From Chromatium okenii (GTDB lineage Bacteria > Pseudomonadota > Gammaproteobacteria > Chromatiales > Chromatiaceae), in contig NZ_PPGH01000018.1 in assembly GCF_002958735.1 (NCBI RefSeq), positions 186,001-250,000 on the forward strand: a stretch of 64,000 bases of DNA. The letters run 5' to 3'. Each line of letters begins with the position of its first letter. Position 1 is the stretch's first letter. Below are positions 27,471 to 39,072 of this stretch, piece by piece. The notes under the pieces were generated by a model. It ran no database searches. It saw only the letters and a program-made list of their open reading frames with translations, and was not told where the DNA came from. The translations under genes and the position numbers were made by a program.

Positions 27471-28906
27471 ATGAATGACCCGATCACGATTGCGCGAGAC
27501 ACGATTTTGACTCCAGCCGGTTTGACCGATTCCAGTTTGGAACAGCTATTGGAATGCTTAACCAATTCGGCAGTGGATGCTGCCGACATCTATTTTCAAT
27601 CCAGTCGTTTGCAATCTTGGCTGCTGGAAGACGGCATTATTAAAGACGGCAATTTCAGTATTGAAAAGGGCGCGGGTTTACGCGCAGTCAGCGGTGAAAA
27701 AACCGGCTTTGCGTATTCCGATGAATTGGAATTTTCAATGCTGTTGCAGGCAGCGCAGGCAGCGCGCTCCATCGTCAGTGGCGGTCAATCGGCGCAGGTG
27801 CGTATTCGCTCGGCGCAGCCGCAGCGCCAGCTTTACGGATCAAACAATCCGATTGACACGCTCGGCGATATGGAAAAAGTCGCGTTATTGCATCAGGTGA
27901 ATGCGGAGGCGCGGCGGCTTGATCCGCGAGTGTGTGAAGTGTCCGCGAGTTTGGCGGCAGCGCAGGACACGGTGCTGGTGCTCGGTGACGATGGACAATT
28001 GAATGCCGATATTCGTCCGCTGATTCGCCTGAATGTGAGTGTGATTGTGGAGCAGGACGGACGCCGCGAGCAGGGCGCGAGTGGCGGCGGAGCGCGTACC
28101 GATTTGGGTTATTTCCTCGCCGAGGAACGGGCGCTTAACTATGCGCGTGAAGCAGTGCGGCTGGCGCTGGTGAATCTGGATGCCGAAGACGCGCCCGCGG
28201 CACGATGACGGTGGTGCTCGGTTCTGGCTGGCCGGCGTGTTGCTTGCACGAAGCAGTTGGGCACGGTTTGGAAGGTGATTTCAATCGCAAAGGCAGTTCG
28301 GCATTTGCTGGGCGCATCGGCGAACGGGTCGCAGCGGGCGTGACCGTCGTTGATGACGGCACACTGCCGGAGCGACGCGGTTCGCTCACGATGGACGACG
28401 AGGGAACGTTGACCCAGCACACGTGTTGATTGAAGACGGAATTTTGTGCGGCTACATGCAGGACAAACTCAACGCTCGGCTCACGGGCACGGTGTCCACC
28501 GGCAACGGCGGCGCGAATCCTATGCGCATTTGCCGATGCCGCGCATGACCAACACCTACATGCTCGCGGGCAGCCATGATCCCGCTGAAATCATCGCGTC
28601 GGTGGAGCACGGGCTGTATGCCGCCAACTTCGGCGGCGGTCAGGTGGACATCACTTCGGGGAAATTCGTGTTTTCCGCCAGCGAAGCCTATCTCATTGAA
28701 AATGGAAAGATTGGTCGTCCGGTGAAGGGCGCGACGCTCATCGGCAACGGCCCAGATGTGCTCACTCGCGTCAGCATGATCGGGAACGATTTGCGGCTGG
28801 ATGACGGCGTGGGCACTTGCGGCAAAGAAGGCAGAGTGTGCCGGTTGGCGTGGGGCAGCCGACGTTGCGCATTGATGCGTTGACGGTCGGCGGAACCAGC
28901 GCCTAG
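27471..28906 (+). CDS. tldD: Metalloprotease TldD, four apparent frameshifts
   Basis: TldD works with TldE (PmbA) as a zinc peptidase on unfolded peptides such as microcin precursors and CcdA. Residues 1-245 read through to DAEDAPA. After a missing G near 28200 the frame resumes at [27 protein letters not shown], which contains the HExxxH zinc motif. Further one-base losses near 28423, 28511 and 28832 interrupt [35 protein letters not shown] and [20 protein letters not shown]. The final TAG is at 28904-28906, giving about 479 residues, the usual length. No tldE lies in the window. Confidence 0.88.
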
Positions 28907-28911
28907 AAAGA

Positions 28912-28961
28912 AGTTGTCAGTTGTCAGTGACGAGCGTGTTTTCTGCTGATAACTGACAACT
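28912..28961. terminator. Hairpin between convergent tldD and folK
   Basis: A 16-bp stem with one G-U pair (28912-28927 with 28946-28961) and an 18-base loop, followed by AAAAAG on the + strand. AGTTGTCAGTTGTCAG/CTGATAACTGACAACT arms like these occur as intergenic repeats in many genomes. It probably ends transcription from one or both sides. Confidence 0.55.
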
Positions 28962-28978
28962 AAAAAGCTGCGTCATTT

Positions 28979-29484
28979 CTATTCAGTGTCGCAGCGCCGA
29001 ATAATCTGGCGATCAATAACATCCTGTGCCAGCGTAGCGAGCGGAATGCGCAATACCGGATGTTGCACTTCTGGCGCAATTTCCAATAACGGCAGCAACA
29101 TAAAATCACGCTGCGTTAATCCTAAATGCGGAATTTGTAGCCTCGGCGTATTGAGTACTGCATCGCCAAATAACAGCAAATCAAGATCAATGGTGCGCGG
29201 GCCATTTTTCTCTGCTCGCACCGCGCCAACGCCAATTCAATTCGCTGCATCTCTGCGAATAATTCTAGCGCAGAATAATGCGTCGTTACGCCGACCACCA
29301 AGTTAATAAAATCCGCTTGTGCCGTCATTCCCCATGGGCGCGTTAGATACCAATGAGAACTCACCCACTCTGTACAATTCGGCAACTGCTGCAACAAGGT
29401 TAAAGCGCGAGAAATGTTGTATTCAGCGTTGATATTAGAACCCAGCGCGAGATAAGCGCGATTGGATCGCAATTGATTCGTCAC
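28979..29484 (-). CDS. folK: HPPK, folate synthesis, one frameshift
   Basis: 2-amino-4-hydroxy-6-hydroxymethyldihydropteridine pyrophosphokinase. The N-terminal piece from the GTG at 29484 has AYLALGSNINAEYNISRAL and SSHWYLTRPWGMTAQADFIN. The second piece, one frame over after about 29219, has NGPRTIDLDLLLFGD, the catalytic Asp pair, and IPHLGLTQRDFMLLPLLEIA. Together they give about 168 residues, normal for FolK. The GTG overlaps the stop of the rlpA-like gene (GTGA). One missing base explains the break. Confidence 0.9.
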
Positions 29485-30085
29485 GGCAGCAGCGCCTGCG
29501 CAATGGCTTTGGTTTTAGAAAGCGCAGCGAAAAATACATTTTCATCTTCAGGTGGACGTGGATCAATCGCTCGAACTTCAACCAATGCCGTGCCCTTTTT
29601 ATCCACGCCGAGCTTGACTGCGGCGGTATACGATAAATCAATTAACCGTGATTCGTGAATGGTCCGCGATCATTAATGCGAATCACAATGCTGCGTTTAT
29701 TGGCAAGATTGGTTACTCGCGCATAAGTTGGCAATGGCAACGTTTTATGCGCCGCACTCATTCCATTCATATCGTAGATTTCGCCGGAACTGGTTTTGCG
29801 TCCGTGAAAAGGTTCGCCGTACCACGACGCCAGACCGCGCTCGATATAACCATGACTATTTGATTTGACATGATATTGCTGACCACGCACCACGTAAGAG
29901 GGCGCATTGCCGGATTTAGCGAGCGGTTCCACCTTCGGCACTGCGTCTGGAATACGGGCAATGTGCGCCGGAATTCCGTCAATCAGCGGTTCGCTGCTGC
30001 AACCAGCCAACAGCGCCAGCGTCAAAATAATGACAGACTGGAAAATAGATTTAGAGATAAGATATTGAAAGTGATGATAAAACAC
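29481..30085 (-). CDS. rlpA: RlpA-like septal ring lipoprotein, one frameshift
   Basis: Residues 1-35 hold a hydrophobic segment and a lipobox LLAGCSS, so the protein is a lipoprotein of the outer membrane. The double-psi beta-barrel domain has GLASWYGEPFHGRKTSSGEIYDMNGMSAAHKTLPLPTYARVTNL and VIRINDRGPF. A missing base near 29646 ends the frame early; in the next frame LIDLSYTAAVKLGV and VEVRAIDP complete the domain, and the gene ends at 29481. RlpA is a lytic transglycosylase acting on glycan strands that lack stem peptides. The SPOR domain of longer RlpA proteins is absent. The start is a GTG; a later start is possible. Confidence 0.87.
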
Positions 30086-30151
30086 GATGTAGTCTGGCCA
30101 TTTTTAGGTTGTGAATAACCAGTAAAATGCAATAACCGTGACAATTCAGTT

Positions 30152-31278
30152 CTAGCGCGTTGATTTTTTGAGATGCGTTTCCACGCCCATAATCATGCCG
30201 AAGCCAATTAATAATGTGACCATTGAGGTTCCACCGTAACTAATAAGCGGCAATGGAACGCCGACCACTGGCAATAAACCTGTCACCATGCCGGTATTCA
30301 CAAACACATAAACAAAAAATACTAGCGTTAATCCGCCAGCCAATAACCTTCCGTAATTGTCTTGACTGCGCACGGCAATTAATAATCCGCGCATAATAAT
30401 AAATAGATACAGCGCCAACAACGCTAAAATTCCCGCAAAACCAAATTCTTCACCGATCACTGCAAAAATAAAATCGGTATGCCGTTCCGGTAAAAATTCT
30501 AAATGTGATTGCGTTCCATTCAACCAGCCTTTGCCAGAAATACCGCCGGAACCAATCGCAATTTGCGATTGAATAATGTGATAGCCGGTACCCAGCGGAT
30601 CGGATTCTGGATTTAAAAAAGTAAAGATGCGATTGCGTTGATAATCGTGCATTAAAAACCAAATGACTGGCGTTACTGCTGCGACCACCAGCGCCAGCCC
30701 GCCGATCATCCACCAACTTAATCCAGCCATGAACATCACTAACACGCCAGCACTGACGACCAATAGTGCCGTACCTAAATCCGGTTGTTTGGCAATTAAC
30801 AACACCGGAATGAGCGTTAATACGACCGCTAATAAAATCCATGCGGGGCGCGGCGGCAATGGGCGCAGTGATAATAGCCACGCAATCGTCATTGGCACGG
30901 CCAGCTTGAGCAATTCCGACGGTTGAAAACGCAGCACGCCCAAATCAAGCCAGCGTTGTGCGCCTTTACCAATGTCGCCAAATAGCAGCACTGCTATGAG
31001 CATGACCACGCCAAATAAATACAGTCCCAGCGACCATTGCCGCAATATACGCGGTGGCACCTGCGCAATTGCACCCATTAAACCAAATGCCAGCAGCAGT
31101 CGGACGGATTGACGTTCAACAATTTCAAAATCTGATCGCCGGCGCTATACACCACCAATAACCCAAAACCGCACAGCATCAGCAGCGCCAGCAATAATGG
31201 CGCATCTAAATGTAACCGCTGAAATAATCCGACATTTGCGGCTTCAGCTTCCGCATTGAGCTGGGCGATAAGGCTTAA
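30152..31278 (-). CDS. rodA: Rod-shape SEDS protein RodA, one or more frameshifts
   Basis: A SEDS peptidoglycan glycosyltransferase that works with PBP2 during cell elongation. The main piece (31078-30152) has GKGAQRWLDLGVLRFQPSELLK, AKQPDLGTALLV, EFLPERHTDFIFAVIGEEFG and PLPLISYGGTSMVT, all RodA hallmarks. The N-terminal part lies in another frame (LDAPLLLALLMLCGFGLLVVYSAG) and joins after one missing G near 31140. No start codon is visible in the upstream frame; an ATG overlapping the mrdA stop would need a further indel, so the true 5' end is uncertain. Restored, it has about 10 membrane segments and 370 residues. Confidence 0.88.
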
Positions 31279-33145
31279 TCGCCATCAGTGGTCTCATCAG
31301 GTGGCAAGGTGGTTTTGGTGCCGAGATACACATCCATTACGCGGCGAGCAACTGGTGCAGCATCCGAACCGCCGTGACCGCCGTTTTCGACCAGCACGGC
31401 AACGGCAATGCGTGGATCGTCCACTGGTGCGAACGCAATAAACAGCGCGTGATCGCGCATTCGTTCTGGGGTTTTGGCGGCGTTATAGGTTTGCTTTTGT
31501 CCGAGTGTAAAAACCTGCGATGTGCCGGTTTTTCCTGCAATACGATATTCAGAACTGCGAATGCGTTTAGCGGTTCCGCGTGGACTTTCAACAACCTGCG
31601 TCATGGCTGCAATGACTTGATTCCAATAGTGGGAATCACCAACGTTAATTTGCCGTGAAATAATCGGAAATAATGTTTCGCTCTCTGCGCCGGGAAAACG
31701 ACTGGCTCGTGCTAAACGCGGTTGAATGAAATGCCCACGATTTGCCATTGCTGCGGTGGCGACGGCTAATTGCAATGGCGTGGCTAAAAAGAGCCTTGAC
31801 CAATTCCGACAATTAGCGTTTCGCCCGGATACCATGTTTGTCGCCGCACCCGTTGTTTCCATTCCCGCGATGGCAATAAACCTGCTAATTCACCAGAGAC
31901 ATCAATTCCAGTGCGGCTGCCAAAACTGAATTGACTGAGAAAATCATGCAGCCGATCAATGCCCATTTGATTTGCCAGTGAATAGAAATAAACATCGCAG
32001 GATTCAGTGATTGCGGCACTCAAATCCACTGTGCCATGACCGCCTTTGCGCCAGCACCGAAAACGATGACTTTGTCCGGGCAAGGTGAATGCGCCGGAGC
32101 AGAACACGGTTTTGTGGGCGCTGGTAAAGCCGGTTGCCAGCCCGCCCAGCCCGATAAATGGTTTGACGGTGGAGCCGGGCGGATATTGGCCACGAGCGGC
32201 GCGGTCAAACAGCGGCTTGTCGGGTGAATGCAGCAGTGCGTTGTAATCCTTGCCGCTAATGCCCTCAACAAACAGATTGGGATCAAAACTGGGGTTGCTG
32301 ACCATTGCCAACACGCTGCCGTCACGCGGATTGATGGCGACGACTGCGCCACGGCGGTCGCCAAGTGCCTCCAGTGCGGCTTTTTGCAAACCCAAATCGA
32401 GCGACAAAAATACGTCCTGACCCGAAATCGGCGGCGTACTTTCTAAGGTGCGCAAAATCCGTCCACGCGCATTCACTTCAACTTGCTGATAACCAACTTT
32501 GCCATGCAGCACTGCCTCGTGGGCTTTTTCCAAACCGCCCTTGCCGATGAAATGGGTTCCCGCGTAACTGCTGGTGTCAATCTGCGTCATTTCGCGTTCA
32601 TTGATGCGTCCGACATAACCGAGTACATGCGCAGTGGCTGCGCCCAGCGGATAGGTGCGAATCAATTCGGCGCGAACATCGACACCGGGAAAACGGTAGC
32701 TATTGACGGAAAAACGGGCGACTTCTTTCGGCGTGAGGTTCAGACGAATCGGGACACTTTGAAAACGCATCCGCTGGCGCTTGAGACGTTCAAAACGGGC
32801 GCGGTCGTTGGCATCAATCGGCAGCAGTTGCGCCAGCGCGTCAATCGTGGCGGGAAGGTTGTCAACTTTTTCGATGGTAATTTCCAGCGAAAAGGTCGGA
32901 TTATTGTCGGCGAGCAGCACGCCTTTGGCGTCGTAAATCAGCCCTCTCGTGGGCGGAACAGGTTGAATTTTAACGCGGTTTTCCATTGATAACACAGAGA
33001 AGTGTTCGTGACGATCCACTTGCAAATGCAGCAAACGCAGACTCAACAGCAGCAGTCCGATAGAAACCACCGCCCCAGCAACCAAGGCGCGGCTTGCCAC
33101 CAAACGCTGCTCGCGCTGGCGCTCTTCTAAACTGGTTAAACGCAT
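31275..33145 (-). CDS. mrdA: Penicillin-binding protein 2, one frameshift
   Basis: The transpeptidase of the cell-elongation complex. One N-terminal membrane segment (residues about 22-45), a pedestal domain with ENRVKIQPVPPTRGLIYD, then the catalytic domain with QYPPGSTVKPF (nucleophile Ser, SxxK), ITESCDVYFY (SxN-like second motif) and IAGKTGTSQVF (KTG). The frame breaks near 31790 in a run of five T; a sixth T restores GQGSFLATPLQLA. Restored length is about 623 residues. Order mreB-mreC-mreD-mrdA-rodA is conserved, and mrdA starts 68 bases after the mreD stop. Confidence 0.94.
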
Positions 33146-33212
33146 GAGAAGTGGTCAGTTGGCAATACTGCGTGCACGCGCTTTTGCTGCCAGCCGACAG
33201 TCAACTGAGGCT

Positions 33213-33698
33213 TCATAACGCCCCCGTGCGCTGTCCTAACCAAGTTAAACTGCTTGATAACCAAGGCCATAACGCCAAACCCACGAGCGTTGGTAGCCAA
33301 TACGCCAAGGTTGGCATCGGTTGACCGGTTGCACCGAGAATCCACAGGGTTAGCAGCCGCTCGGCCAACAACAGCATCCACACGAAAAAGCTCTGTTGCC
33401 AGCGTGGAAATAACCGCACTCGCGCATGAAGGGTGATCGTGACATAAGCCACTAACGACAAACTCAGCGCCTGTTGTCCCAGCAAACCACTGGTGAACAT
33501 GTCGAGCATTAAACCCGCACCAAAACCCCAGAACACGCCGATCCGTTCAGGCAGTGTCAGGCACCAAAAAATCAGCAGCAGCGTTACCCATTGCGGACGC
33601 CAGTCGTCCCATACGGGCGGCAGCGGCACAATCGTTAAAAACAGTGCCAACATCAGGCTGATTAAAACCATCCAACGCATGGATTGCTGGGAAATCAT
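33213..33698 (-). CDS. mreD: Rod shape-determining protein MreD
   Basis: 161 residues from the ATG at 33698, whose first base pairs with the last base of the mreC stop (TGATG), so translation is coupled; the longer upstream frame is an overlap artefact. Five membrane segments, for example WMVLISLMLALFLTIVPLP and WVTLLLIFWCLTLPE, and the conserved GVFWGFGAGLMLDMFTSGLLG. MreD links MreB/MreC with the elongasome enzymes in the inner membrane. Confidence 0.92.
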   Translation of the reverse strand: MISQQSMRWMVLISLMLALFLTIVPLPPVWDDWRPQWVTLLLIFWCLTLPERIGVFWGFGAGLMLDMFTSGLLGQQALSLSLVAYVTITLHARVRLFPRWQQSFFVWMLLLAERLLTLWILGATGQPMPTLAYWLPTLVGLALWPWLSSSLTWLGQRTGAL

Positions 33699-34603
33699 CA
33701 ATGATTGCCAGCTGGCGCTGGCGCATCGACCGCAAGTGCTGGCGGAGTGGTCGGCGGAACCGGATTGAGATTGAGCGACCACACCAGCAGCACTTCGCGG
33801 CTGCGATCCAACCGCGCAGTGGGTTCAGCAATCACGGTCGTAAACGGATTATCTGGGTCTTGGCGCACTGTTTTGACTCGCGCTACGGGATAGCCGGGCG
33901 GAAAGCGTTCGTCCATGCCGGAAGTCACCATTAAATCGCCCGCACGAATGTCAGCATTTTTGGGAATGTAAAGCAGTTCAAGTTCTTGGCTTGGTCCTTT
34001 GCCCGCAGCGATGGTGCGCAATCCGTTGCGATTGTCTTCTACCGGCAGTGCATGGTTCGCGTCGGTAATCAGCAACACCGTTGATGACAGCGCGTTGGTG
34101 CGAATCACTTGTCCCATCACTGCCTGCGCATCCAATACCGGTTGTCCGACAAATACGCCGGAATTGGTGCCTTTATTGATGATGACTTGCTGGCGATAGG
34201 GATCGAGGTCAATGGCGAGAATTTCGGCGATTAATACCCGCTCGCCAACATCGAATGAAGAACCAAGCAAATCACGCAGCCGCATATTCTCTGCCCGCAA
34301 TGATTCAAACTGCTGCAACCGTCCTTTCAGCACGAGATTTTCATGCTGCAAATCATCGTTAGCGCGGCGCAACTCAACTTCATTATCCAAATGTCCCTGC
34401 GCTGAACGCAGCCATTGCGCAGGCAGACTCGCAACATATTGCATCGGATAAATCACCACTTCGAGAGTTGACCGCACGACATCCAGATGATGAAAACGGT
34501 GATCTGCGACCATCAAGCCCAGCGCCAGCATCACCGCCATGATCACGCGAAATGTGGCAGAGGGACCACGAACAAACAGCGGTTTGATAGCAGCATTCCT
34601 CAA
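33698..34603 (-). CDS. mreC: Rod shape-determining protein MreC
   Basis: About 301 residues: one membrane segment (VIMAVMLALGLMV), a coiled coil (ELRRANDDLQHENLVLKGRL), then the beta domain with GVFVGQPVLDAQAVMGQVI and DIRAGDLMVTSGMDERFPPGYPV. MreC is a periplasmic scaffold that activates PBP2. The start is unsure: the frame begins at a TTG at 34603 without a ribosome site. An ATG at 34617 would read MNAFLRNAAIKPLF if a run of seven T were six, so a homopolymer error may hide the true start. Confidence 0.93.
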   Translation of the reverse strand: MRNAAIKPLFVRGPSATFRVIMAVMLALGLMVADHRFHHLDVVRSTLEVVIYPMQYVASLPAQWLRSAQGHLDNEVELRRANDDLQHENLVLKGRLQQFESLRAENMRLRDLLGSSFDVGERVLIAEILAIDLDPYRQQVIINKGTNSGVFVGQPVLDAQAVMGQVIRTNALSSTVLLITDANHALPVEDNRNGLRTIAAGKGPSQELELLYIPKNADIRAGDLMVTSGMDERFPPGYPVARVKTVRQDPDNPFTTVIAEPTARLDRSREVLLVWSLNLNPVPPTTPPALAVDAPAPAGNH

Positions 34604-34648
34604 AAAAAGCGTTCATCGTGTTGACGGTCAAACCCAGCGCCCGCTGCG

Positions 34649-35734
<1,086 letters not shown>

Positions 35735-35829
35735 TCAATGATGGCGTGAAACATGCGGCTGGTGCAGTGACTGGTAAGTCGCTATTAGGAAGAATAGGAC
35801 AGCTAATCTAGCAACCGCTACTAAATATC

Positions 35830-35960
35830 CATACAAAATCTATACAAAAGCGTACAAATCTAGCTTTGATATATTCACACCGTCAACGCAAAAGCCATGA
35901 TGAAACGATGGTCTAACTTTGCTCTGGTGTGCATTTAAGGTCAGGCTGTAACGTGTCCAG
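35830..35960 (-). ncRNA. Expected omega (guide) RNA region at the tnpB 3' end
   Basis: Known TnpB guide RNAs start inside or near the end of tnpB and run through the element end into flanking DNA. The region from the last tnpB codons to the ATCTA repeats is where it should lie. This is inferred from position; no fold was computed and the 5' end is not known. Confidence 0.35.
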
Positions 35961-37036
35961 ACCGTATTGATTTAGATTGAGCGCGGCGTTCAAATCTCTA
36001 TCCGCGCTAAATCCACACTCACAGGTAAAAGTTCGATCTGCAAGTGATAAATTTGTTTTAACTTTTCCACAACATGAACATGTTTTACTGCTGGGAAAAA
36101 ATCGATTTGCGACAACAACGACACAATTTCTCAATTGAGCCTTGTATTCAATCATCTGCCGTAAATAACCAACACCAGCATCGCTGATAGCGCGACTGAG
36201 TTTTCGATTTTTTAACATGCCTTTAACGTTTAAATCTTCAATCGTAATCACGTCAAAGTTTTTAGTCAGATAATCCGACAATTCATGCAACAAGGCTTGT
36301 CGTTGTCGTGCAATACGAAAATGAAGTTTTACAATTGCCAGCTTGGCTTTCGCTCGACGGTTTGACCACTGCACTTTCTTGGTTAAATTGCGTTGAAGTT
36401 TTACCAACTTTTTCAAACTGGCTTTCAACTTTTGATTGGCAGAAAACACTTTACCTATGCTTAAAACGGCAAGTGATTTGATACCAAAATCAACACCAAC
36501 TGAGTGTTGGCGATCAACATCGTGGGATTGTAGTCTTCTGTTTCAACTAAAATTGAAGCAAAATACTTTCCAGCGCGTTTAGAAATCGTGACTTGTTTTG
36601 CGATGCCTTGAAAACGTAACGGTTGACGCAGTTCAATTTTAGTTTTGAGTTTTTCAATCCGCAATTCACGACCGATAACATCAAATTTAGCCGATTCACG
36701 CAACGCAAAACTATCACGCAAATCTTTCTTTTTGAAGCGTGGAAAACCTGCTTTTTGTTTGGCTTTGACGCGCCTGAAAAAGTGCTTAAAAGCGTTATCT
36801 AAATCATCAATTGCATTGCGGGTGACACGACTGGAAACTTCGTTGTACCAGTCAAATTCTTTACGAAGTACGTTAATGTAATGCCGATATGCTTCGTTTT
36901 TTGACCATTTATTTTCTGGCTTTGAAAAATGCGCGAGCAATTGATTATAGCAATGGCGTTTGGAGCCACAGGCTTGATCCAAATACACCATCTGTTCAGG
37001 TGTGGGGCGCAATTCAATTTTGTGTGCCAGTAACAT
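35913..37036 (-). CDS. tnpB: TnpB RNA-guided nuclease of an IS607-type element, one frameshift
   Basis: About 375 residues when one base near 36521 is restored. The N-terminal part (MLLAHKIELRPTPEQ, YNQLLAHF, SRVTRNAIDDLDNAFKHFF) is the OrfB HTH/REC-like region. The RuvC centre is present: VGVDFGIKSLAVL (first Asp), VITIEDLNVKGM (Glu), SADRDLNAALNL (last Asp). A zinc ribbon CSCCGKVK...CECG lies between. TnpB proteins cut DNA guided by an RNA made from the 3' end of the element, and favour retention of the element. All catalytic residues are kept, so the protein could be active if the frameshift is a sequencing error. Confidence 0.93.
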
Positions 37037-37060
37037 GGTTTCTAATCTCAATCAACACAT

Positions 37061-37284
37061 CTAAAATTTATTCAACGTAGCCGGCAAATCTTCTTTTTGG
37101 TCGTGACTTGAAACACGAGCGTAACACACCGTATTTCACCTACGTTCATCAATTTGGCAACGCTGTAGTAACGTGTTCCACCTTGCGTTTTTTGCGTTGG
37201 GACTCATTCGCCCGACGCTCCCATCGACGCAATGTATTTAGACACGTTTCCCAAATTTTTGCCGCTTCACCTATCTTTACTCAT
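37061..37284 (-). pseudogene. Remnant of IS607-family TnpA serine recombinase
   Basis: Three short pieces in shifting frames read like the start of an IS607 TnpA. The MerR-like DNA-binding part is KIGEAAKIWETCLNTLRRWERR; then comes GGTRYYSVAKLMN, and then CYARVSSHDQKEDL, which carries the catalytic Ser of the serine-recombinase fold. The frame then stops (NKF and a TAG at 37061-37063), about 25 bases before the tnpB ATG. The rest of the catalytic domain, normally more than 100 residues, is gone. A deletion, not only indels, must have occurred. Confidence 0.8.
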
Positions 37285-37388
37285 TTCTTTTCCATAAGAA
37301 TAGATTATAGTAGATATGTATAGATTATTGCAAGCTGTTACTTACCCATTTGGGGATCGGCAAGGCGTGGTCAAACACCCAGCGATCC

Positions 37389-38273
37389 TCAACTCAGCCG
37401 ACCTAAACGTTGTCCTAAACGTACCGAATCACCAGCGGTCAATCCGCTTTCCCAAGTCACTGCGTTCGGAGGCAGCAGCAGAATAACGGTAGAACCGAGA
37501 TTGAAACGTCCCATTTCTGCGCCGCGTTCCAACGCCAGCGGCGAGGTCGCATAATCCCAGCGTTGTAACACGCGACCCGAATGCGGCGGTGTGATTTCGC
37601 CAGCCCATACCGTTTCAATTCCACCGACAAAAATCGCGCCGACCAATACCAGCGCCAGTTCCGTCGTCGCAGTGTCAAAGTGACACACCACGCGCTCATT
37701 GCGTGCAAATAATCCCGAAACCAATTTTGCCGTGCTGTGATTGACGCTGAATAAACGCCCCGGCACATAAGTCATCGCAGTTAATGCACCAGCCAGCGGC
37801 ATGTGAATTCGATGATAATCACGCGGCGAGAGATAGATTGTAATGAAACTGCCACCCTCAAATGTCGCCGCTTGCGCTGCCGTCAAGCCCAGCAATTCGG
37901 CAACGGCATAATCCTGTCCTTTTGCTTGAATCACGCGCCCAGCGTTAATTCGCCCAATTTGACTGATTGCGCCGTCTACTGGACATAACACTGCTCGCGG
38001 ATCGGAATCGAGCGGACGTACTTCGGGACGCAGAGCACGGGTAAAAAAAGCGTTGAAATGCGGATACGCAGCTAAATTCGGTTCCACTGCCAGCGACATT
38101 TCAATACGGTAAATCCGCGCAAAGTTTTGAATTAACAACGATTTTAGCGGTTTCCATCGCACTCGCGCCAGCCGGTGCATCAATAATGACAACTGATGTT
38201 GCGGAAGCAGATGTTGTAATGCGACAAATAGACGTTCGCCAAATGACACGGTGGATTGCTGATGTTGAAACAT
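37389..38273 (-). CDS. psd: Phosphatidylserine decarboxylase proenzyme
   Basis: 294 residues from the ATG at 38273. The product turns phosphatidylserine into phosphatidylethanolamine at the inner membrane. It holds PHFNAFFTRALRPEVRPLD, VLCPVDGAISQIG (catalytic Asp region), YLSPRDYHRIHMPLAG and, near the end, FNLGSTVILLLP. The LGST motif is the self-cleavage site where the Ser becomes the pyruvoyl group. It lies 337 bases from tnpB and is divergent from the amidotransferase gene. Its product is a substrate of the Aas-type repair pathway encoded at 4.2-7.6 kb. Confidence 0.95.
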   Translation of the reverse strand: MFQHQQSTVSFGERLFVALQHLLPQHQLSLLMHRLARVRWKPLKSLLIQNFARIYRIEMSLAVEPNLAAYPHFNAFFTRALRPEVRPLDSDPRAVLCPVDGAISQIGRINAGRVIQAKGQDYAVAELLGLTAAQAATFEGGSFITIYLSPRDYHRIHMPLAGALTAMTYVPGRLFSVNHSTAKLVSGLFARNERVVCHFDTATTELALVLVGAIFVGGIETVWAGEITPPHSGRVLQRWDYATSPLALERGAEMGRFNLGSTVILLLPPNAVTWESGLTAGDSVRLGQRLGRLS

Positions 38274-38378
38274 AAAAATCAAGTCGCACAATTGAATAGT
38301 GGAAAGGGTAAAACAGTATAGAAGCTGCAACCAAATTAGTTCAAGTTATCAGTGGTATTTTATTTGAGGCTGTTCATT

Positions 38379-39072
38379 ATGCAAATCCAAGCGTTTACGC
38401 ATGTTCCTTTTGAAGACCCTGCCGCAATTGCGGATTGGGCAGCGCAGCGTGGTCATACATTGAATTTAACACCATTCTACACTGCGCAGCAGTTCCAGAA
38501 TTATCAACGTTTGATTGGCTGGTGATCATGGGCGGACCAATGAGTGTGAATGATGAGGCACTTTATCCTTGGTTAGCGGTAGAAAAACAATTGATCGCTG
38601 CGGCAATTGCTGCGAATAAAACGGTGGTTGGCGTGTGTTTAGGTGCGCAATTGATCGCCGCCGCATTGGGAGCACAAGTCCGGCGCAATCCTGTTAAAGA
38701 AATTGGTTGGTTTCCAATTGAATTAACCGCCGCAGGAAAACAGGCGCACTTATTCAACAGAATGCCACCGACATTGCCAGTATTTCACTGGCATGGCGAT
38801 ACCTTTGAATTGCCACAAAATGCCATTCAAATCGCCGCAGTGCTGCGTGTGAACAACAGATTTTTCAATACGGCGAGCGGGTGATTGGTTTGCAATGTCA
38901 TCTCGAATCGACGCCCGCAACTGTTGCTGCAATTGTTGCGCATTGTGCTGATGAATTGCAGCCAGCGCGTTTCGTGCAAACCGAAGCGCAGTTATTGGCA
39001 GCAGATGCAGTCTGTTATGCAGAAATGGAAACAGCGTTATTTGCATTACTCGATCAACTGGCTGCGGTCTGA
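38379..39072 (+). CDS. Class I glutamine amidotransferase (GMP synthase-like), two frameshifts
   Basis: The ATG at 38379 follows a GAGG. Pieces in order: MQIQAFTHVPFEDPAAIADW, then after a missing C near 38496 FDWLVIMGGPMSVNDEALYPWL and TVVGVCLGAQLIAAALGAQV with the nucleophile Cys. After a second break near 38840 come CEQQIFQYGERVIGLQCHLE, with the catalytic His and Glu, and a C-terminal helical tail. This is the stand-alone amidotransferase family related to the GuaA glutaminase domain, about 230 residues. Possible roles include hydrolysis of gamma-glutamyl compounds; the substrate is unknown. Confidence 0.85.

Larger units (their letters stand above)
35829..37330 (-). mobile_element. IS607-type element with tnpB and a degenerate tnpA
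   Basis: The element holds a serine-recombinase tnpA remnant followed by tnpB on the same strand, the gene order of IS607. The upstream end carries TAGAT at 37301, 37311 and 37321, a 10-bp period. The downstream end has the complement ATCTA at 35838 and 35858, 20 bases apart. TGTATAGATT (37317-37326) is an inverted copy of AATCTATACA (35837-35846). IS607 recombinases are known to bind short repeats at element ends. The outer limits given are estimates. With tnpA broken, it should not move unless helped in trans. Confidence 0.75.

Noticed and set aside
37108-37323. 71-codon + strand frame beside tnpB
   Set aside because: The opposite strand encodes recognisable IS607 TnpA pieces, so this frame is a shadow.
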